Numbered from the stretch's first letter, positions 34,597-43,138 are shown. The stretch: 51,797 bases of DNA from Sulfuritalea sp. (GCA_016708585.1 JADJFK010000024.1:1-51797); one strand, 5' to 3'. The notes: a model not told the origin generated them from the sequence alone. Numbers and translations are program-made.

Positions 34597-35171
34597 GCCC
34601 AGCCCCAGAACAAAAAGATGCTGATGATGTGGCCCAGCGCCAGGACGGCGAAGACGATGAAGATCGGGATATGGACTTTGCGCCACTTGGTCATGGCATC
34701 CAGGGTGACGGCATCCCAGAACACTGCACGCTCGATGTCCTCTTTGGACATCCCCCGCAGTTGGTAGTGGTCACGCTGTCCCAGGACATGCTCACGCGAA
34801 CGGCCAAGAAGTAGTTTTCCCACCATGCCGCTGATGACATTCACGCCCATTGCCACCGTGGCCAGCCAGGGCAGGATGGCGTTGAAATGAATGCCGGCAT
34901 GCAGCAAGACCATCAGGGAACCCAGCCAGGTACCGACTTCGTGCATGCTGAGCCAGGATTTCATGTTGCCCGATGTGATCATCTTGCGCTTGCGCAACGA
35001 GTAGATCAGGGAGCCGATGATCAGCAATGTTCCCGGAATGCCCAGGTAGCGTCCGACCCAGACCAGATTAAAGCGGTGCAGCAGATAGTCGCCCACCAAG
35101 GTTGCTACACCGAGCAGGCCCACCAGCAGCGTAAAGGGAAGGATATGATTGCGCCAGAGGTTGTTGGTCAT
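34593..35171 (-). CDS. small cytochrome b561-like membrane protein
   Basis: 192 residues with four or five membrane segments. Histidines suited to heme b ligation lie at the helix ends (SMHEVGTWLG, LLHAGIHFN, WRKVHIP, LGHIISI). It is directly followed by the octaheme cytochrome with an ATGA overlap and preceded with no gap by the flavin/2Fe-2S reductase, so the likely path is flavoprotein to cytochrome b to octaheme cytochrome c. It resembles the cytochrome b partner found with SHP/DHC cytochromes; the exact family is inferred. Confidence 0.75.
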   Translation of the reverse strand: MTNNLWRNHILPFTLLVGLLGVATLVGDYLLHRFNLVWVGRYLGIPGTLLIIGSLIYSLRKRKMITSGNMKSWLSMHEVGTWLGSLMVLLHAGIHFNAILPWLATVAMGVNVISGMVGKLLLGRSREHVLGQRDHYQLRGMSKEDIERAVFWDAVTLDAMTKWRKVHIPIFIVFAVLALGHIISIFLFWGWA

Positions 35172-36464
35172 CTAGGCCTCCAGAGTCACGCTGGTCTTCG
35201 GGGTGCAACTGCAGAGCAGGCAACTCCCCGGTTCGGGATCAAAGTCTGGCGCATGACCGTAAGCCACTTCGCCTGTTTTGATCGTGGTTTGGCAACATCC
35301 GCAACTTCCGGCCCGGCAACTGGATTCAACTATTACCCCATTCGCCTCGGCAAACTCCAGCAAACTCCCCATGCCAGGTTGCCAGGGGATCTGTTTGCCC
35401 GACTTGGCAAAGGTGACGACGATGTCGCTTTGCATTGCCGCCACAGGTTCAATGGCTGTGGGGTTTGCCGAACGCTTGATCGATGCCGGGCCAAAGGCTT
35501 CGTAATGGATGCGATTCTCCGGCACGCCCCAGCCTTCCAGGCCAAGGACGAGGCTTTCCATCATCGGTGTCGGACCACAGATGTAGAAGTGGTAAGGCTT
35601 GAGAGGGAGTTCCGTCCTGAATAGCGCGATATCCACGCGCCCTTGGTGGTGATAGTCACGCCCCAGTTGATCGCCCGGCAAGGGATCACTGAAACACAGT
35701 CGCAGATGGAAGTTCGGGTAAGTCGCGGCAAGCGCTTCGAGATGGGATCGCTTGATCGGCTCGCTGCTGTTGCGAACGCCGTAATAGAGCCAGACTTCCC
35801 GGCCAGGCTGCTCGGCCACGCACCAGTTGAGCATGGACAGCACCGGAGTAATCCCGATGCCGCCACCGATCAAGACGACCGGTGCATCACTGCGGTCGAT
35901 ATGGAAATGACCGCCAGGCGCGCGGACTTGCAGTTGGTCACCGACCTGGATGTGGTCATGAAAGTAATTCGACGAGCGGCCCGGTGGATAAGTGCTGCCG
36001 GCAGGTGCGGGTACGCGCTTGATGGAGACCCGGTAATACCCCGCGTGGGGTGCATCAGACAAGGAGTAGCAGCGGGTAATCTGCTCTGCCTTGCCGTCGG
36101 GCGCGGGTACGTCGAGGCGAAACGTCAGGAATTGACCCGGCTTGAATGCCGGAAGTGGCTGCTTGTCTTCCGGCACCAGGTAAAACGAGCAGATGGACTG
36201 GGCGCCGTCCTCAATTTCCTTGCGATCAACCCGAAAATTCCTGAAACCACTCCACGCCGCTACAGATGCCGGCTCGGATGCTGAAGGCAAAGTCTCTTGA
36301 ACGGGAACGACCATTCCCCCATCAGACCCCACGCCTGTGCGCAGCGCCCGATACTCACCCCAATGCCGCAAGAAGCTGATGCCCAGCCACAACGCGATTT
36401 GCAGTGCAATCCCCAATACGATCCAGAGAAGCAAGGAGGCAGAGGTCATTACAGGTGGCGTCAT
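35172..36464 (-). CDS. membrane-tethered FAD/NAD(P) and 2Fe-2S oxidoreductase
   Basis: 430 residues. An N-terminal membrane helix (SLLLWIVLGIALQIALWLG) precedes a ferredoxin-reductase-type FAD domain (RCYSLSDAP), an NAD(P) domain (VLIGGGIGITPVLSML, FYICGPTPMME) and a C-terminal plant-type 2Fe-2S domain (CRAGSCGCC with the distal CLLC). It probably takes electrons from NAD(P)H in the cytosol and passes them to the cytochrome b encoded next, or the reverse. A 64-nt gap to the upstream gene contains the palindrome TTAAGGAACCCTTAA. Confidence 0.88.
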   Translation of the reverse strand: MTPPVMTSASLLLWIVLGIALQIALWLGISFLRHWGEYRALRTGVGSDGGMVVPVQETLPSASEPASVAAWSGFRNFRVDRKEIEDGAQSICSFYLVPEDKQPLPAFKPGQFLTFRLDVPAPDGKAEQITRCYSLSDAPHAGYYRVSIKRVPAPAGSTYPPGRSSNYFHDHIQVGDQLQVRAPGGHFHIDRSDAPVVLIGGGIGITPVLSMLNWCVAEQPGREVWLYYGVRNSSEPIKRSHLEALAATYPNFHLRLCFSDPLPGDQLGRDYHHQGRVDIALFRTELPLKPYHFYICGPTPMMESLVLGLEGWGVPENRIHYEAFGPASIKRSANPTAIEPVAAMQSDIVVTFAKSGKQIPWQPGMGSLLEFAEANGVIVESSCRAGSCGCCQTTIKTGEVAYGHAPDFDPEPGSCLLCSCTPKTSVTLEA

Positions 36465-36528
36465 GATTCTGTCAGTCTTTTACATCCAGGTTAAGGAACC
36501 CTTAATCAAAATCCGCTTGGCATCCACT

Positions 36529-36813
36529 TCAATCATCATCGTGCTCGCGCCCTTTCGCGCGACGATCGCGTCGATCATCCTTGGGCAATGGCTTGTCACC
36601 CCAGGCCGCACGATAAGCCTCGGCAGAAGTGAAACGGCATTTCTTGTTTGCACCCACCTTACCCAGCAGGATCGTATTGGGTTTGGCCGGAGTGCCCGTA
36701 TGCGCCCGGATCTGTTCCCTGATTTGATCGCAGGATTCCGCTTGGGCCTCTGGGGTGGCGGCATGTACGGTCGTCATGGACAGAGCAAGCAGGATGGTCG
36801 AGATGGCTTTCAT
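36529..36813 (-). CDS. small exported two-cysteine protein, unknown
   Basis: 94 residues from ATG 36813. Signal peptide (AISTILLALSMTTVHA), then a short mature domain with two cysteines (SCDQIREQI and KKCRFTSAEAYRAAWG) likely to form a disulfide. The tail is strongly charged (DDRRDRRAKGREHDDD). It lies inside the cytochrome operon between the two flavoprotein genes. Charged HDDD/HDND tails recur in this operon (octaheme cytochrome and this protein). Confidence 0.65.
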   Translation of the reverse strand: MKAISTILLALSMTTVHAATPEAQAESCDQIREQIRAHTGTPAKPNTILLGKVGANKKCRFTSAEAYRAAWGDKPLPKDDRRDRRAKGREHDDD

Positions 36814-36848
36814 GATTTCATTTCCCTTGGTCAGATGGATAACGGGTG

Positions 36849-38171
36849 TCACCTCATTTCAAATGCTTCTTGATGAAAGCTGAATCGGCCTTGCCCAATT
36901 CGCCCGAGCTCCTGCTTGAGCTTTTCGGCCAGACCTTGAGGCCCGCAGAACCAGATTTCGGACCGACGTGAGCCGGCCTGCGCCGCAGCTACATCGGCAG
37001 CGCTCAATGTTTCACCCTGTTGGGCGCCATGAATGTGCAGATGGATGCCAGGCAACGCGGCGCAGCTTGCCTCGAGGCGGGCGACAAAGGGGTCATTCGT
37101 TCGATCACGGGTGCAGTAGTGAAGATCTGCGGAAACTGGGCTCGACGCCTGTTGCAAGGCATCCAGCCAGGCGAGGAACGGCGTCACTCCGATCCCTCCG
37201 GCAATCCAGATTTGTTGGGCGTTCGAATCCTGCCGGGCCATGTCGAAGCGACCATAAGGCCCCTCAACCTTGACGGCATGACCAACTTCCAGTCGCTTGC
37301 CCAGGGTACGGGTGTAATCACCAAGTGCCTTGATCTGGAAACTGATGCTTCGATCACCCCGATCCGCACTGGCGATCGTAAATGGATGTGCCCCCTCTTT
37401 CTCGTCGAAGGTAATGAATGCAAACTGACCCGGACGATGGCCACGCCAGTTGTTGTCAAGTTGGCAACTGACGGTAAGCACATCCGGGGCAGCTTGCTCG
37501 ATGGCCGTCACGGTCCCGCTGGCGCGGCGGGCTCTCCCGATGCGACCGACCAGCGAGTAGAGGGCACCATAAATTCCGGCAGTGCCAAGCAACGCGATGA
37601 GAATGCCGACTGGCTGGGTCCAGTAATCAGTCGGAGCGAGCATGGCGGCATGCAGCGCCAACATCAGATAAAGCACCGGCATGACCTGATGCACAACCCG
37701 CCAGGTTTTATAGGGAAACCGCTTCCATAGGGTGATGACCAGCATCGCCAACACTAGGTAGAACGCCCACTCCCCCATGTCCTTCGCCAGGTCGCGCATC
37801 ACTTCCAGGAAGCCGGTGAATTGCTCCTTGGGTATGCGGCCTTCGCGGCCGACCATCGCTTTGAGTATTTTCCCGACCACCTCCTCGACCAGCCAATGCG
37901 CGACGGCGAAGCTCACACCGAGAATGCCGGCCCATTTATGGGTCCGATAGACTCGATCCATGCCGCCGAGCGGGGTTTCAAGCCAGGCGGGCCGTGTGGA
38001 TAAAAACATCGCCAGCGACATCAAGGCGATCGATAGCAGGCCACTCAGATAGAGCGCTTCCTGCCGGATTACCCATGGCAGAGTGCCGCCACTGCTACCG
38101 CCCGTGGCAAGTACATCCATTCCCCAGGCCAGTGAGACGATGGCAAGAAGCAAACCGAGCAAGATTTTCAT
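36849..38171 (-). CDS. ferric-reductase-like transmembrane flavocytochrome
   Basis: 440 residues. Six membrane segments with heme-ligand-type histidines (RTHKWAGILGVSFAVAHWL and VVHQVMPVLYLMLALHAA) are followed by an FAD domain (HPFTIASADRGDRS) and an NAD(P) domain (IWIAGGIGVTPFLAWLDAL, WFCGPQGLAEKL). This is the ferric reductase/NADPH oxidase/MsrQ-like superfamily. It should move electrons from cytosolic NAD(P)H across the membrane, here probably to the periplasmic cytochromes of the operon. The substrate cannot be read from sequence. Confidence 0.85.
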   Translation of the reverse strand: MKILLGLLLAIVSLAWGMDVLATGGSSGGTLPWVIRQEALYLSGLLSIALMSLAMFLSTRPAWLETPLGGMDRVYRTHKWAGILGVSFAVAHWLVEEVVGKILKAMVGREGRIPKEQFTGFLEVMRDLAKDMGEWAFYLVLAMLVITLWKRFPYKTWRVVHQVMPVLYLMLALHAAMLAPTDYWTQPVGILIALLGTAGIYGALYSLVGRIGRARRASGTVTAIEQAAPDVLTVSCQLDNNWRGHRPGQFAFITFDEKEGAHPFTIASADRGDRSISFQIKALGDYTRTLGKRLEVGHAVKVEGPYGRFDMARQDSNAQQIWIAGGIGVTPFLAWLDALQQASSPVSADLHYCTRDRTNDPFVARLEASCAALPGIHLHIHGAQQGETLSAADVAAAQAGSRRSEIWFCGPQGLAEKLKQELGRIGQGRFSFHQEAFEMR

Positions 38172-38189
38172 GTCAGAACTCCTGATGGA

Positions 38190-38579
38190 TCATTTTCCGA
38201 TGGGTTGGATGGTTCCCGTTTGGGGCCAGTCATCACGGCAGCGTCGCTCGTTGCAGTCAGAAGAATTGCGCTGACTGTTTTTCGCATAGCCACCGTCGTA
38301 TTTGTCACGCTGCCGCTGGTCGATGACTTCGCCCGTTTGGGGATGCACATACAGCTTGATCCGCCGGCCCGCCAGGTCGGTGGCCTTGACCTCATAGCTG
38401 CCGCTTTCACGTTCGATCTTCTCGATATTTCGATAGCCGGCGGATTCCAGTCTGGCGTGCACTTCGGGAATCGATAGCCATCTCGCCTTGTCGGTATTGG
38501 CAGAACGGACGCCCTGGGCATGACTCGACATGGAGAAGAAAACAGTGGCAAGCAGTGCAGTGATGGTTAATGGTCGCAT
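38190..38579 (-). CDS. exported PepSY-domain protein
   Basis: 129 residues: signal peptide (TITALLATVFFSMSSHA), one PepSY-like domain (SIPEVHARLESAGYRNIEKIER, then YEVKATDLAGRRIKLYVHPQTGEVI), and a C-terminal tail with two cysteines (SSDCNERRCRDDWP). PepSY domains act as inhibitors or sensory partners at the membrane. A second PepSY gene opens the divergent regulatory operon at 39667. Confidence 0.8.
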   Translation of the reverse strand: MRPLTITALLATVFFSMSSHAQGVRSANTDKARWLSIPEVHARLESAGYRNIEKIERESGSYEVKATDLAGRRIKLYVHPQTGEVIDQRQRDKYDGGYAKNSQRNSSDCNERRCRDDWPQTGTIQPIGK

Positions 38580-38615
38580 GGTGAAATCCTCCTGCTCAGG
38601 AAAGTGTCTGAATGG

Positions 38616-39107
38616 TCATTCTTCGTAATAGCCTTGCTCAGCTGCGGTATGGCAGGCGACACAGTTCGCTTTGGTGCGCACCTCCTTGTGGCGCCACTCC
38701 CAGTCGGGTACTTTGCGATGTTCGCTCACCCATTTGGGCAATTCCGTGATGCGCTGTGGGGCGGCACCTGGGGCAACGCCTTTGAGCAATTTGTTGCTGT
38801 AGCGCTGGCCGCCCGCATCGCCGGCATTGGCAACGAGATAGCTCGCAATCTTCTCGGCGGTGGTTGCATCCAGACTGGCGTTGTCGCCGAAATGCTTGTC
38901 CAGTTCGCCCATCATGCGTTGCCAGGATCGCGCCGGGAGCATCGAAGGGGCAAAGGCCAGGTGGCAACTACCGCACTCTTCCTTGACGACCGGGTCGGTA
39001 ACCGGCGCGAAGAAATGGCGATCACCGGCCTGGGCACGGGCTAACACAAAGGCAGAAAAGGCCAAGGTCATGAGGCCGATGGCAAGCGGGCGATAGGGAA
39101 TGCGCAC
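38616..39107 (-). CDS. diheme cytochrome c (DHC)
   Basis: 163 residues with a signal peptide (LMTLAFSAFVLARAQA) and two heme sites, CGSCH near the N-terminus and CVACH near the C-terminus. LAFAPSMLPARSWQRMMGELDKHFG is the family block (given split: LAFAPSMLPARSW / QRMMGELDKHFG). DHC is the known electron donor to SHP in Rhodobacter and Shewanella, and the shp gene lies immediately upstream, so the pair is intact. Confidence 0.9.
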   Translation of the reverse strand: MRIPYRPLAIGLMTLAFSAFVLARAQAGDRHFFAPVTDPVVKEECGSCHLAFAPSMLPARSWQRMMGELDKHFGDNASLDATTAEKIASYLVANAGDAGGQRYSNKLLKGVAPGAAPQRITELPKWVSEHRKVPDWEWRHKEVRTKANCVACHTAAEQGYYEE

Positions 39108-39128
39108 GGGAGTCTCCTTTATTTCGAA

Positions 39129-39530
39129 TTACTGACCAATCACAAAGGTGAGCCAGTCACCTTTCTCCTGCGCGGTGCATTCGCGCCCCAATACTTCGGT
39201 GCAATTACGCTTGAACCACTTTTCGACCTTGGCCGGATCGGTATGGCGCGTCGGCGCCACGGACACGGCAACTGGTTCGATGGTCTTGCCGGTCAGCGCC
39301 CGACCCGCTCCCCGGGTGTCCTTGCCATGACAGGTGGTACAAGATGGTGTATCAGGCTTCCCGCCCGAAAAGTTCTGCGTATGCAGGGCTTGGCCACGTG
39401 CCGCTGAAAAGCTTGCTGTCTTGGCGGCTGCGGCATACTGGGCCAACAGGTCTTCGCGAGGACCGGCAAAGGTGGCGGTGCTGAGTATCATGGCGACAAT
39501 TCCTGAGGTGACGACCAATATGTTCTTCAT
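39129..39530 (-). CDS. shp: SHP (sphaeroides heme protein) type cytochrome c, DUF1924
   Basis: 133 residues: signal peptide (LVVTSGIVAMILSTATFA), single heme site CTTCH, then KVEKWFKRNCTEVLGRECT. The Asn in RNC is the known sixth heme ligand of SHP that swings away on reduction to admit O2 or NO, and the two nearby Cys form the stabilising disulfide. First gene of the minus-strand cytochrome operon. The divergent region upstream holds direct-repeat regulator sites. Confidence 0.9.
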   Translation of the reverse strand: MKNILVVTSGIVAMILSTATFAGPREDLLAQYAAAAKTASFSAARGQALHTQNFSGGKPDTPSCTTCHGKDTRGAGRALTGKTIEPVAVSVAPTRHTDPAKVEKWFKRNCTEVLGRECTAQEKGDWLTFVIGQ

Positions 39531-39602
39531 GCGTTTCTCCTGGCGGTTATCGGACTGTGGAGCGCACTTTGCGCCACCCTGTCTGAATGAATGCTGAATC
39601 GC

Positions 39603-39625
39603 TTGTTCATCCTGCGTTCAGGTTC
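39603..39625 (+). promoter_or_regulatory. direct-repeat response-regulator site in shp/PepSY divergent region
   Basis: TTGTTCATCC-T-GCGTTCAG: two GTTCA half-sites 11 bp apart (39605 and 39616), the layout bound by OmpR/QseB-type regulators. A related TTCAG/TTCAT cluster on the minus strand lies just left, at about 39580-39600. Nearly the same 23 nt recurs at 42247. Confidence 0.6.
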
Positions 39626-39666
39626 AAAGCGCTAAAAGATCAGGCTGGAATACTGCGGAGTTAAAG

Positions 39667-40044
39667 ATGTCGTCGAGAATCACCCCCCGATGGCGCAGCA
39701 CACTGACAGGCTTGCTCATTTGGATCATGCTGGCGATGTCCGGCACGGGAGTCAGTCACGCAGCCGATAACCCCGACCATGAGCGTGCCCGCCAGGCCGT
39801 CGAGGCGGGGGACGTGCTGCCCTTGCGCACGATTCTTGATCGTGTAGAACGTGAGTATCCCGGCCAGGTCATGGAGGTTGAACTCGACCGCGAAAAGGGT
39901 GAGTGGGTTTATGAAATCAGGTTATTGCGCAAGGGAGGCGTCTTGATGAAGCTAAAGATTCACGCTCGAGACGGGACCATCCTCGATTTCAAGGAAAGAC
40001 AGGGCAAGCCGCATAAACCACACGACCAGGGAGAACCCCGCTAA
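39667..40044 (+). CDS. PepSY-domain membrane/periplasmic protein
   Basis: 125 residues: an N-terminal hydrophobic segment (LTGLLIWIMLAMSGTGVSHA) and a PepSY domain (ARQAVEAGDVLPLRTILDRVE, then EVELDREKGEWVYEIRLL). Its stop overlaps the response-regulator start (TAATG). This order (PepSY, regulator, QseC-like kinase) is recurrent, and the PepSY protein probably modulates kinase sensing. Confidence 0.85.
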   Translation: MSSRITPRWRSTLTGLLIWIMLAMSGTGVSHAADNPDHERARQAVEAGDVLPLRTILDRVEREYPGQVMEVELDREKGEWVYEIRLLRKGGVLMKLKIHARDGTILDFKERQGKPHKPHDQGEPR

Positions 40045-40706
40045 TGCGCATTCTGGTTGTCGAAGACGAACCAACGCTGGCCACACAGCTTGCCGAAGGC
40101 ATCCAGTCGGTCGGCTATGTTGTGGATGTGGCTCACAACGGGGTCGATGGTCACTTCATGGGGGAAAGCGAACCTTACGACGCCATCGTGCTCGACATCG
40201 GCCTGCCGCAAATGGATGGCATCACGGTTTTGAAGAAATGGCGTGCGGCGGGTCGTACATTGCCAGTGTTGATCCTGACGGCACGCGACACCTGGCGGGA
40301 GAAAGTGGCCGGCATCGATGCCGGTGCGGATGACTACCTGACCAAGCCCTTTCACATGGAAGAACTGCTGGCCAGGCTCCGCGCCCTGATTCGCCGTGCC
40401 GGAGGACATGCCAGTACCGAGTTGGTTTGCGGTCCGCTGACGCTGGATACCCGTAGCAGCCGTGCCAGCGTGGATGGAACTGCCCTGACGCTGACGAGCC
40501 ATGAATACCGGGTTCTCGCTTACCTGATGCACCATCCGGGTGAAATCGTCTCCCGTGCGGAGTTGACCGAACATATTTACGCGCAGGATTTCGATCGTGA
40601 TTCGAATACGGTCGAGGTATTCATCGCGCGCTTGCGCAAGAAATTGCCGCCGGGCCTGATCGAAACCGTGCGCGGACTGGGCTACCGACTCAACAAAGCG
40701 CAATGA
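40044..40706 (+). CDS. OmpR/QseB-family response regulator
   Basis: 220 residues. The receiver domain has the acidic pair (VVEDEP), phospho-acceptor Asp in AIVLDIGLPQMDG near 51, and Lys in LTKPF. The C-terminal winged helix ends DSNTVEVFIARLRKKL and VRGLGYRLN. It is coupled by 1-nt and 4-nt overlaps to the PepSY and kinase genes. The direct-repeat sites at 39603 and 42247 are natural candidates for its binding. Confidence 0.93.
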   Translation: MRILVVEDEPTLATQLAEGIQSVGYVVDVAHNGVDGHFMGESEPYDAIVLDIGLPQMDGITVLKKWRAAGRTLPVLILTARDTWREKVAGIDAGADDYLTKPFHMEELLARLRALIRRAGGHASTELVCGPLTLDTRSSRASVDGTALTLTSHEYRVLAYLMHHPGEIVSRAELTEHIYAQDFDRDSNTVEVFIARLRKKLPPGLIETVRGLGYRLNKAQ

Positions 40707-42079
40707 ACTTTGCCCTCTTGCGTAACTCCCTGCGTTTGCGTCTCTTGGCGGGGACACTCGTCTGGATCGTCATTTCGATCCTGGTTGCAGGCTGGGGGCT
40801 TGGCCAACTTTTTCATCAACATGTCGAAGCCCAGTTTGATGCGGAACTAAAAAATCATCTGGATCAACTTACGGCCCAACTGATTCTCGATGAACAGAAT
40901 CAGGCCCAAGTACGATTACTTCCGAGTGATCCGCGCCTCAACAAACCCCTGTCCGGCCTGTATTGGCAAATAGACCGGATTGCCGCGGCGGGTGAACACC
41001 CCACCAGGGCTGTATTGCGTTCCCGCTCACTGTGGGATGAAACATTGGCCGTGCCAGCCGATACCCCGGCGGACGGAGAGATCCATCGGCATCGGATTGA
41101 AGGCCCCCAGGGGGTTGCTCTAAGAGTGGTGGAACGAACCGTCACCATTGACACGCATTCCATGAGGCTGATCGTTGCGGCCAATGAAAGTTTGATGACA
41201 GGACCTATCGCAGACTTTAAAGGCCATCTTTGGTTGGCGCTGGGCATACTGGGAATGGGATTGACGTTCGCTGCTTTGATGCAGGTATTCGTCGGGCTTG
41301 CCCCCCTGCGCAGCATGCAGGATGCCCTTGGGCGTGTCAGGCACGGAGATGCCCGAAATATGGAAGGCACCTTCCCAAGCGAGATCATGCCGCTGGTGAA
41401 TGAGTTCAACGCGGTGCTGGCGCAAAACGCCGAGGTGGTCGATCGTGCCCGAACGCAAGCCGGCAACCTTGCCCATGCGCTTAAAACACCGCTGAGTGTC
41501 CTCGCCAATGCCGCCAATGCTCCCGAGAAACGGGATGACGACTTGGCACGCCTGGTCGCATCTCAAGTCGATACCGTGCGCAAGCAGGTTGATTACCACC
41601 TGAGCCGGGCACAAGCTGCCGCATCGGTTCAAGTTCCGGGCATGCGCACCGCCGTTGAACCTGTCATCCGGGGACTGGTACGGGTTATGGAGCGGGTGCG
41701 TGCAGATCGCCATCTCGAATTTGTATTTCTTCCCGATCCAGCCAATCCGGCATTTCGTGGTGAAGAACAGGATTTACAGGAAATGCTGGGGAATCTGATC
41801 GATAACGCCTCGAAGTGGGCCAGATCACGGATCGAGATTCGAGTCTCGGACGGGGCTGGAAGACTCCGGGTGAGCATCGATGACGACGGCAAGGGCATCG
41901 CTGAGACCGACCGCGATCATGTACTCAAACGAGGGGTTCGCGCCGACGAGCAGGTTCCCGGTACGGGGCTGGGGCTTGCCATAACCGCCGACCTGGCGCG
42001 AATGTACGGTGGTGATTTGGTGTTGGCCAGATCCTCATTGGGCGGACTTCAAGCATCGTTGATACTGCCGGCGGTTTGA
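40703..42079 (+). CDS. QseC/PmrB-like sensor histidine kinase
   Basis: 458 residues. Two membrane helices (about 12-35 and 175-195) bound a periplasmic domain of about 135 residues. HAMP and the H-box NLAHALKTPLSVL follow (the QseC-type ALKTPL form), then N-box GNLIDNASKWA, DDDGKGI and GTGLGLAI. The periplasmic part contains no obvious metal or heme motif. Signal unknown; the neighbouring redox genes suggest a redox or metal cue. Confidence 0.92.
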   Translation: MNFALLRNSLRLRLLAGTLVWIVISILVAGWGLGQLFHQHVEAQFDAELKNHLDQLTAQLILDEQNQAQVRLLPSDPRLNKPLSGLYWQIDRIAAAGEHPTRAVLRSRSLWDETLAVPADTPADGEIHRHRIEGPQGVALRVVERTVTIDTHSMRLIVAANESLMTGPIADFKGHLWLALGILGMGLTFAALMQVFVGLAPLRSMQDALGRVRHGDARNMEGTFPSEIMPLVNEFNAVLAQNAEVVDRARTQAGNLAHALKTPLSVLANAANAPEKRDDDLARLVASQVDTVRKQVDYHLSRAQAAASVQVPGMRTAVEPVIRGLVRVMERVRADRHLEFVFLPDPANPAFRGEEQDLQEMLGNLIDNASKWARSRIEIRVSDGAGRLRVSIDDDGKGIAETDRDHVLKRGVRADEQVPGTGLGLAITADLARMYGGDLVLARSSLGGLQASLILPAV

Positions 42080-42246
42080 CTCTCGTTGCACTCACTCGCC
42101 AGACTGAAAGTGGCCTCCTGGGGTTCGCGACAGAAAACAAAGATCGTGTCGGAATCTATCCCGTGGGACTTGCATATCACCCCGGGCAACACGGTAGTTT
42201 TCGCTAGATGTGAACCAGCATTTTGTTGTTGCACACACTGGGTTGT

Positions 42247-42269
42247 TTGTTCATCCGGCGTTCAGCTTC
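42247..42269 (+). promoter_or_regulatory. second copy of direct-repeat regulator site
   Basis: TTGTTCATCC-G-GCGTTCAG, differing from the 39603 site at two positions over 23 nt, about 100 nt before the small exported protein at 42366. It lies in the 286-nt gap after the kinase gene. Confidence 0.6.
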
Positions 42270-42365
42270 GATGAGCATAATTGGCCAAGCTGAAGAAGCG
42301 ATATCGTCAGAATCATTGCCAATTGAACACTCCCATCAACGACCATCCTTTCCGGAGTATCACCC

Positions 42366-42845
42366 ATGAAAACCCACCTTCTCACTGCTTTGACCGTGCT
42401 GACCCTTGCCGCTGCCGGCCCATCATTTGCCGCAAATGAAACTCACGATCATGGCCACGGCACGGTTTCCGGCACCCTGCAGCTTAACGCTGGCAAGAAA
42501 TGGGAAACCGATACCCCGCTGCGCAAGTCCATGGGCGAAATTCGCCAGTCGATGGCTTCCTCACTGCACGCAATTCATGAGAACAAGCTGTCGTCCAGGG
42601 GCTACGGGGCTCTGGCGAAAAAAGTGGAGGATGCAGTTGGCAATATGGTTGCCAACTGCAAACTCGGCACCCAGGCCGATGAGCAACTGCACCTGATCAT
42701 CGCCGATCTGCTCGCCGGCGCTGAACAAATGGCAGGCAAGGTGAAGCAGGCCAAGCGCATGGACGGCGCGGTCAAGGTTATCGGCGCGCTCGACAACTAC
42801 GGCAAGTATTTCGACGACCCGGGCTTTCAGCCAATAGCGCACTGA
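42366..42845 (+). CDS. exported His-rich helical protein, unknown
   Basis: 159 residues: signal peptide (LLTALTVLTLAAAGPSFA), a short His-rich motif at the mature N-terminus (THDHGHGT), then a helical domain (KSMGEIRQSM, KVEDAVGNMVANCKLG, ADEQLHLIIADLLAGAEQM). It resembles small periplasmic helical-bundle proteins linked to metal or redox stress, but no family was named with confidence. The regulator site it shares with the shp region suggests membership of the same regulon. Confidence 0.7.
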   Translation: MKTHLLTALTVLTLAAAGPSFAANETHDHGHGTVSGTLQLNAGKKWETDTPLRKSMGEIRQSMASSLHAIHENKLSSRGYGALAKKVEDAVGNMVANCKLGTQADEQLHLIIADLLAGAEQMAGKVKQAKRMDGAVKVIGALDNYGKYFDDPGFQPIAH

Positions 42846-43096
42846 CCGCAGGGGCGGGACGCGACTAGCCGCCGTCCCGCCGGCACCGGCATATTACGTA
42901 TGATCGGCCGTACTTCAAGTAACCGGCACTTTGCTGCCCAAGTTTGGCCACATTGCCCAATGGCCGGATTGGCCGACGTGCGGTACTACACGAGTAGCAC
43001 CGCGCGACAGCTCGACTAAGTTACCAGCCGTTGGAGTTTGCGATGGCTGAATGTCGGCAGTAGGCACGGAAGATTCACTTGAGGCGCCCCCCCGCG
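42846..43096. other. intergenic, right edge of low-GC island
   Basis: Begins with a hairpin (9-bp arms GGCGGGACG at 42853 and CGTCCCGCC at 42873) without a clear T-tract. Its right arm runs into a partial subtype-B-like match (CCGTCCCGCCGGCACCGGC, 42872-42890). No gene is recognised. GC content rises again beyond this point. Confidence 0.45.
42853..42881 (+). terminator. hairpin after exported protein gene
   Basis: Perfect 9-bp arms separated by 11 nt, 8 nt past the stop at 42845. It lacks a good poly-T, so it may be a processing hairpin rather than a terminator. Confidence 0.4.
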
Positions 43097-43138
43097 TTGA
43101 TTGAAATCAATTGAAGTTGACTGCATTAGTCGGATAAT
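43097..43138 (+). promoter_or_regulatory. class II FNR/CRP-family promoter
   Basis: TTGAT-TGAA-ATCAA (43097-43110) is a perfect FNR/Anr box. A -10-like GATAAT (43133-43138) predicts a start near 43145, placing the box centre at -41.5, the class II activator position. The SDR start codon is 46 nt downstream of the -10. Confidence 0.65.

Noticed and set aside
36490..36505. TTAAGGAACCCTTAA palindrome between operon genes
   Set aside because: Could be a regulator or weak terminator site, but it lacks a stem long enough or a second copy to support a call.
36640..36660. GKVGANKKC in the small two-Cys protein
   Set aside because: Peptide similarity only; the underlying DNA does not match the element.
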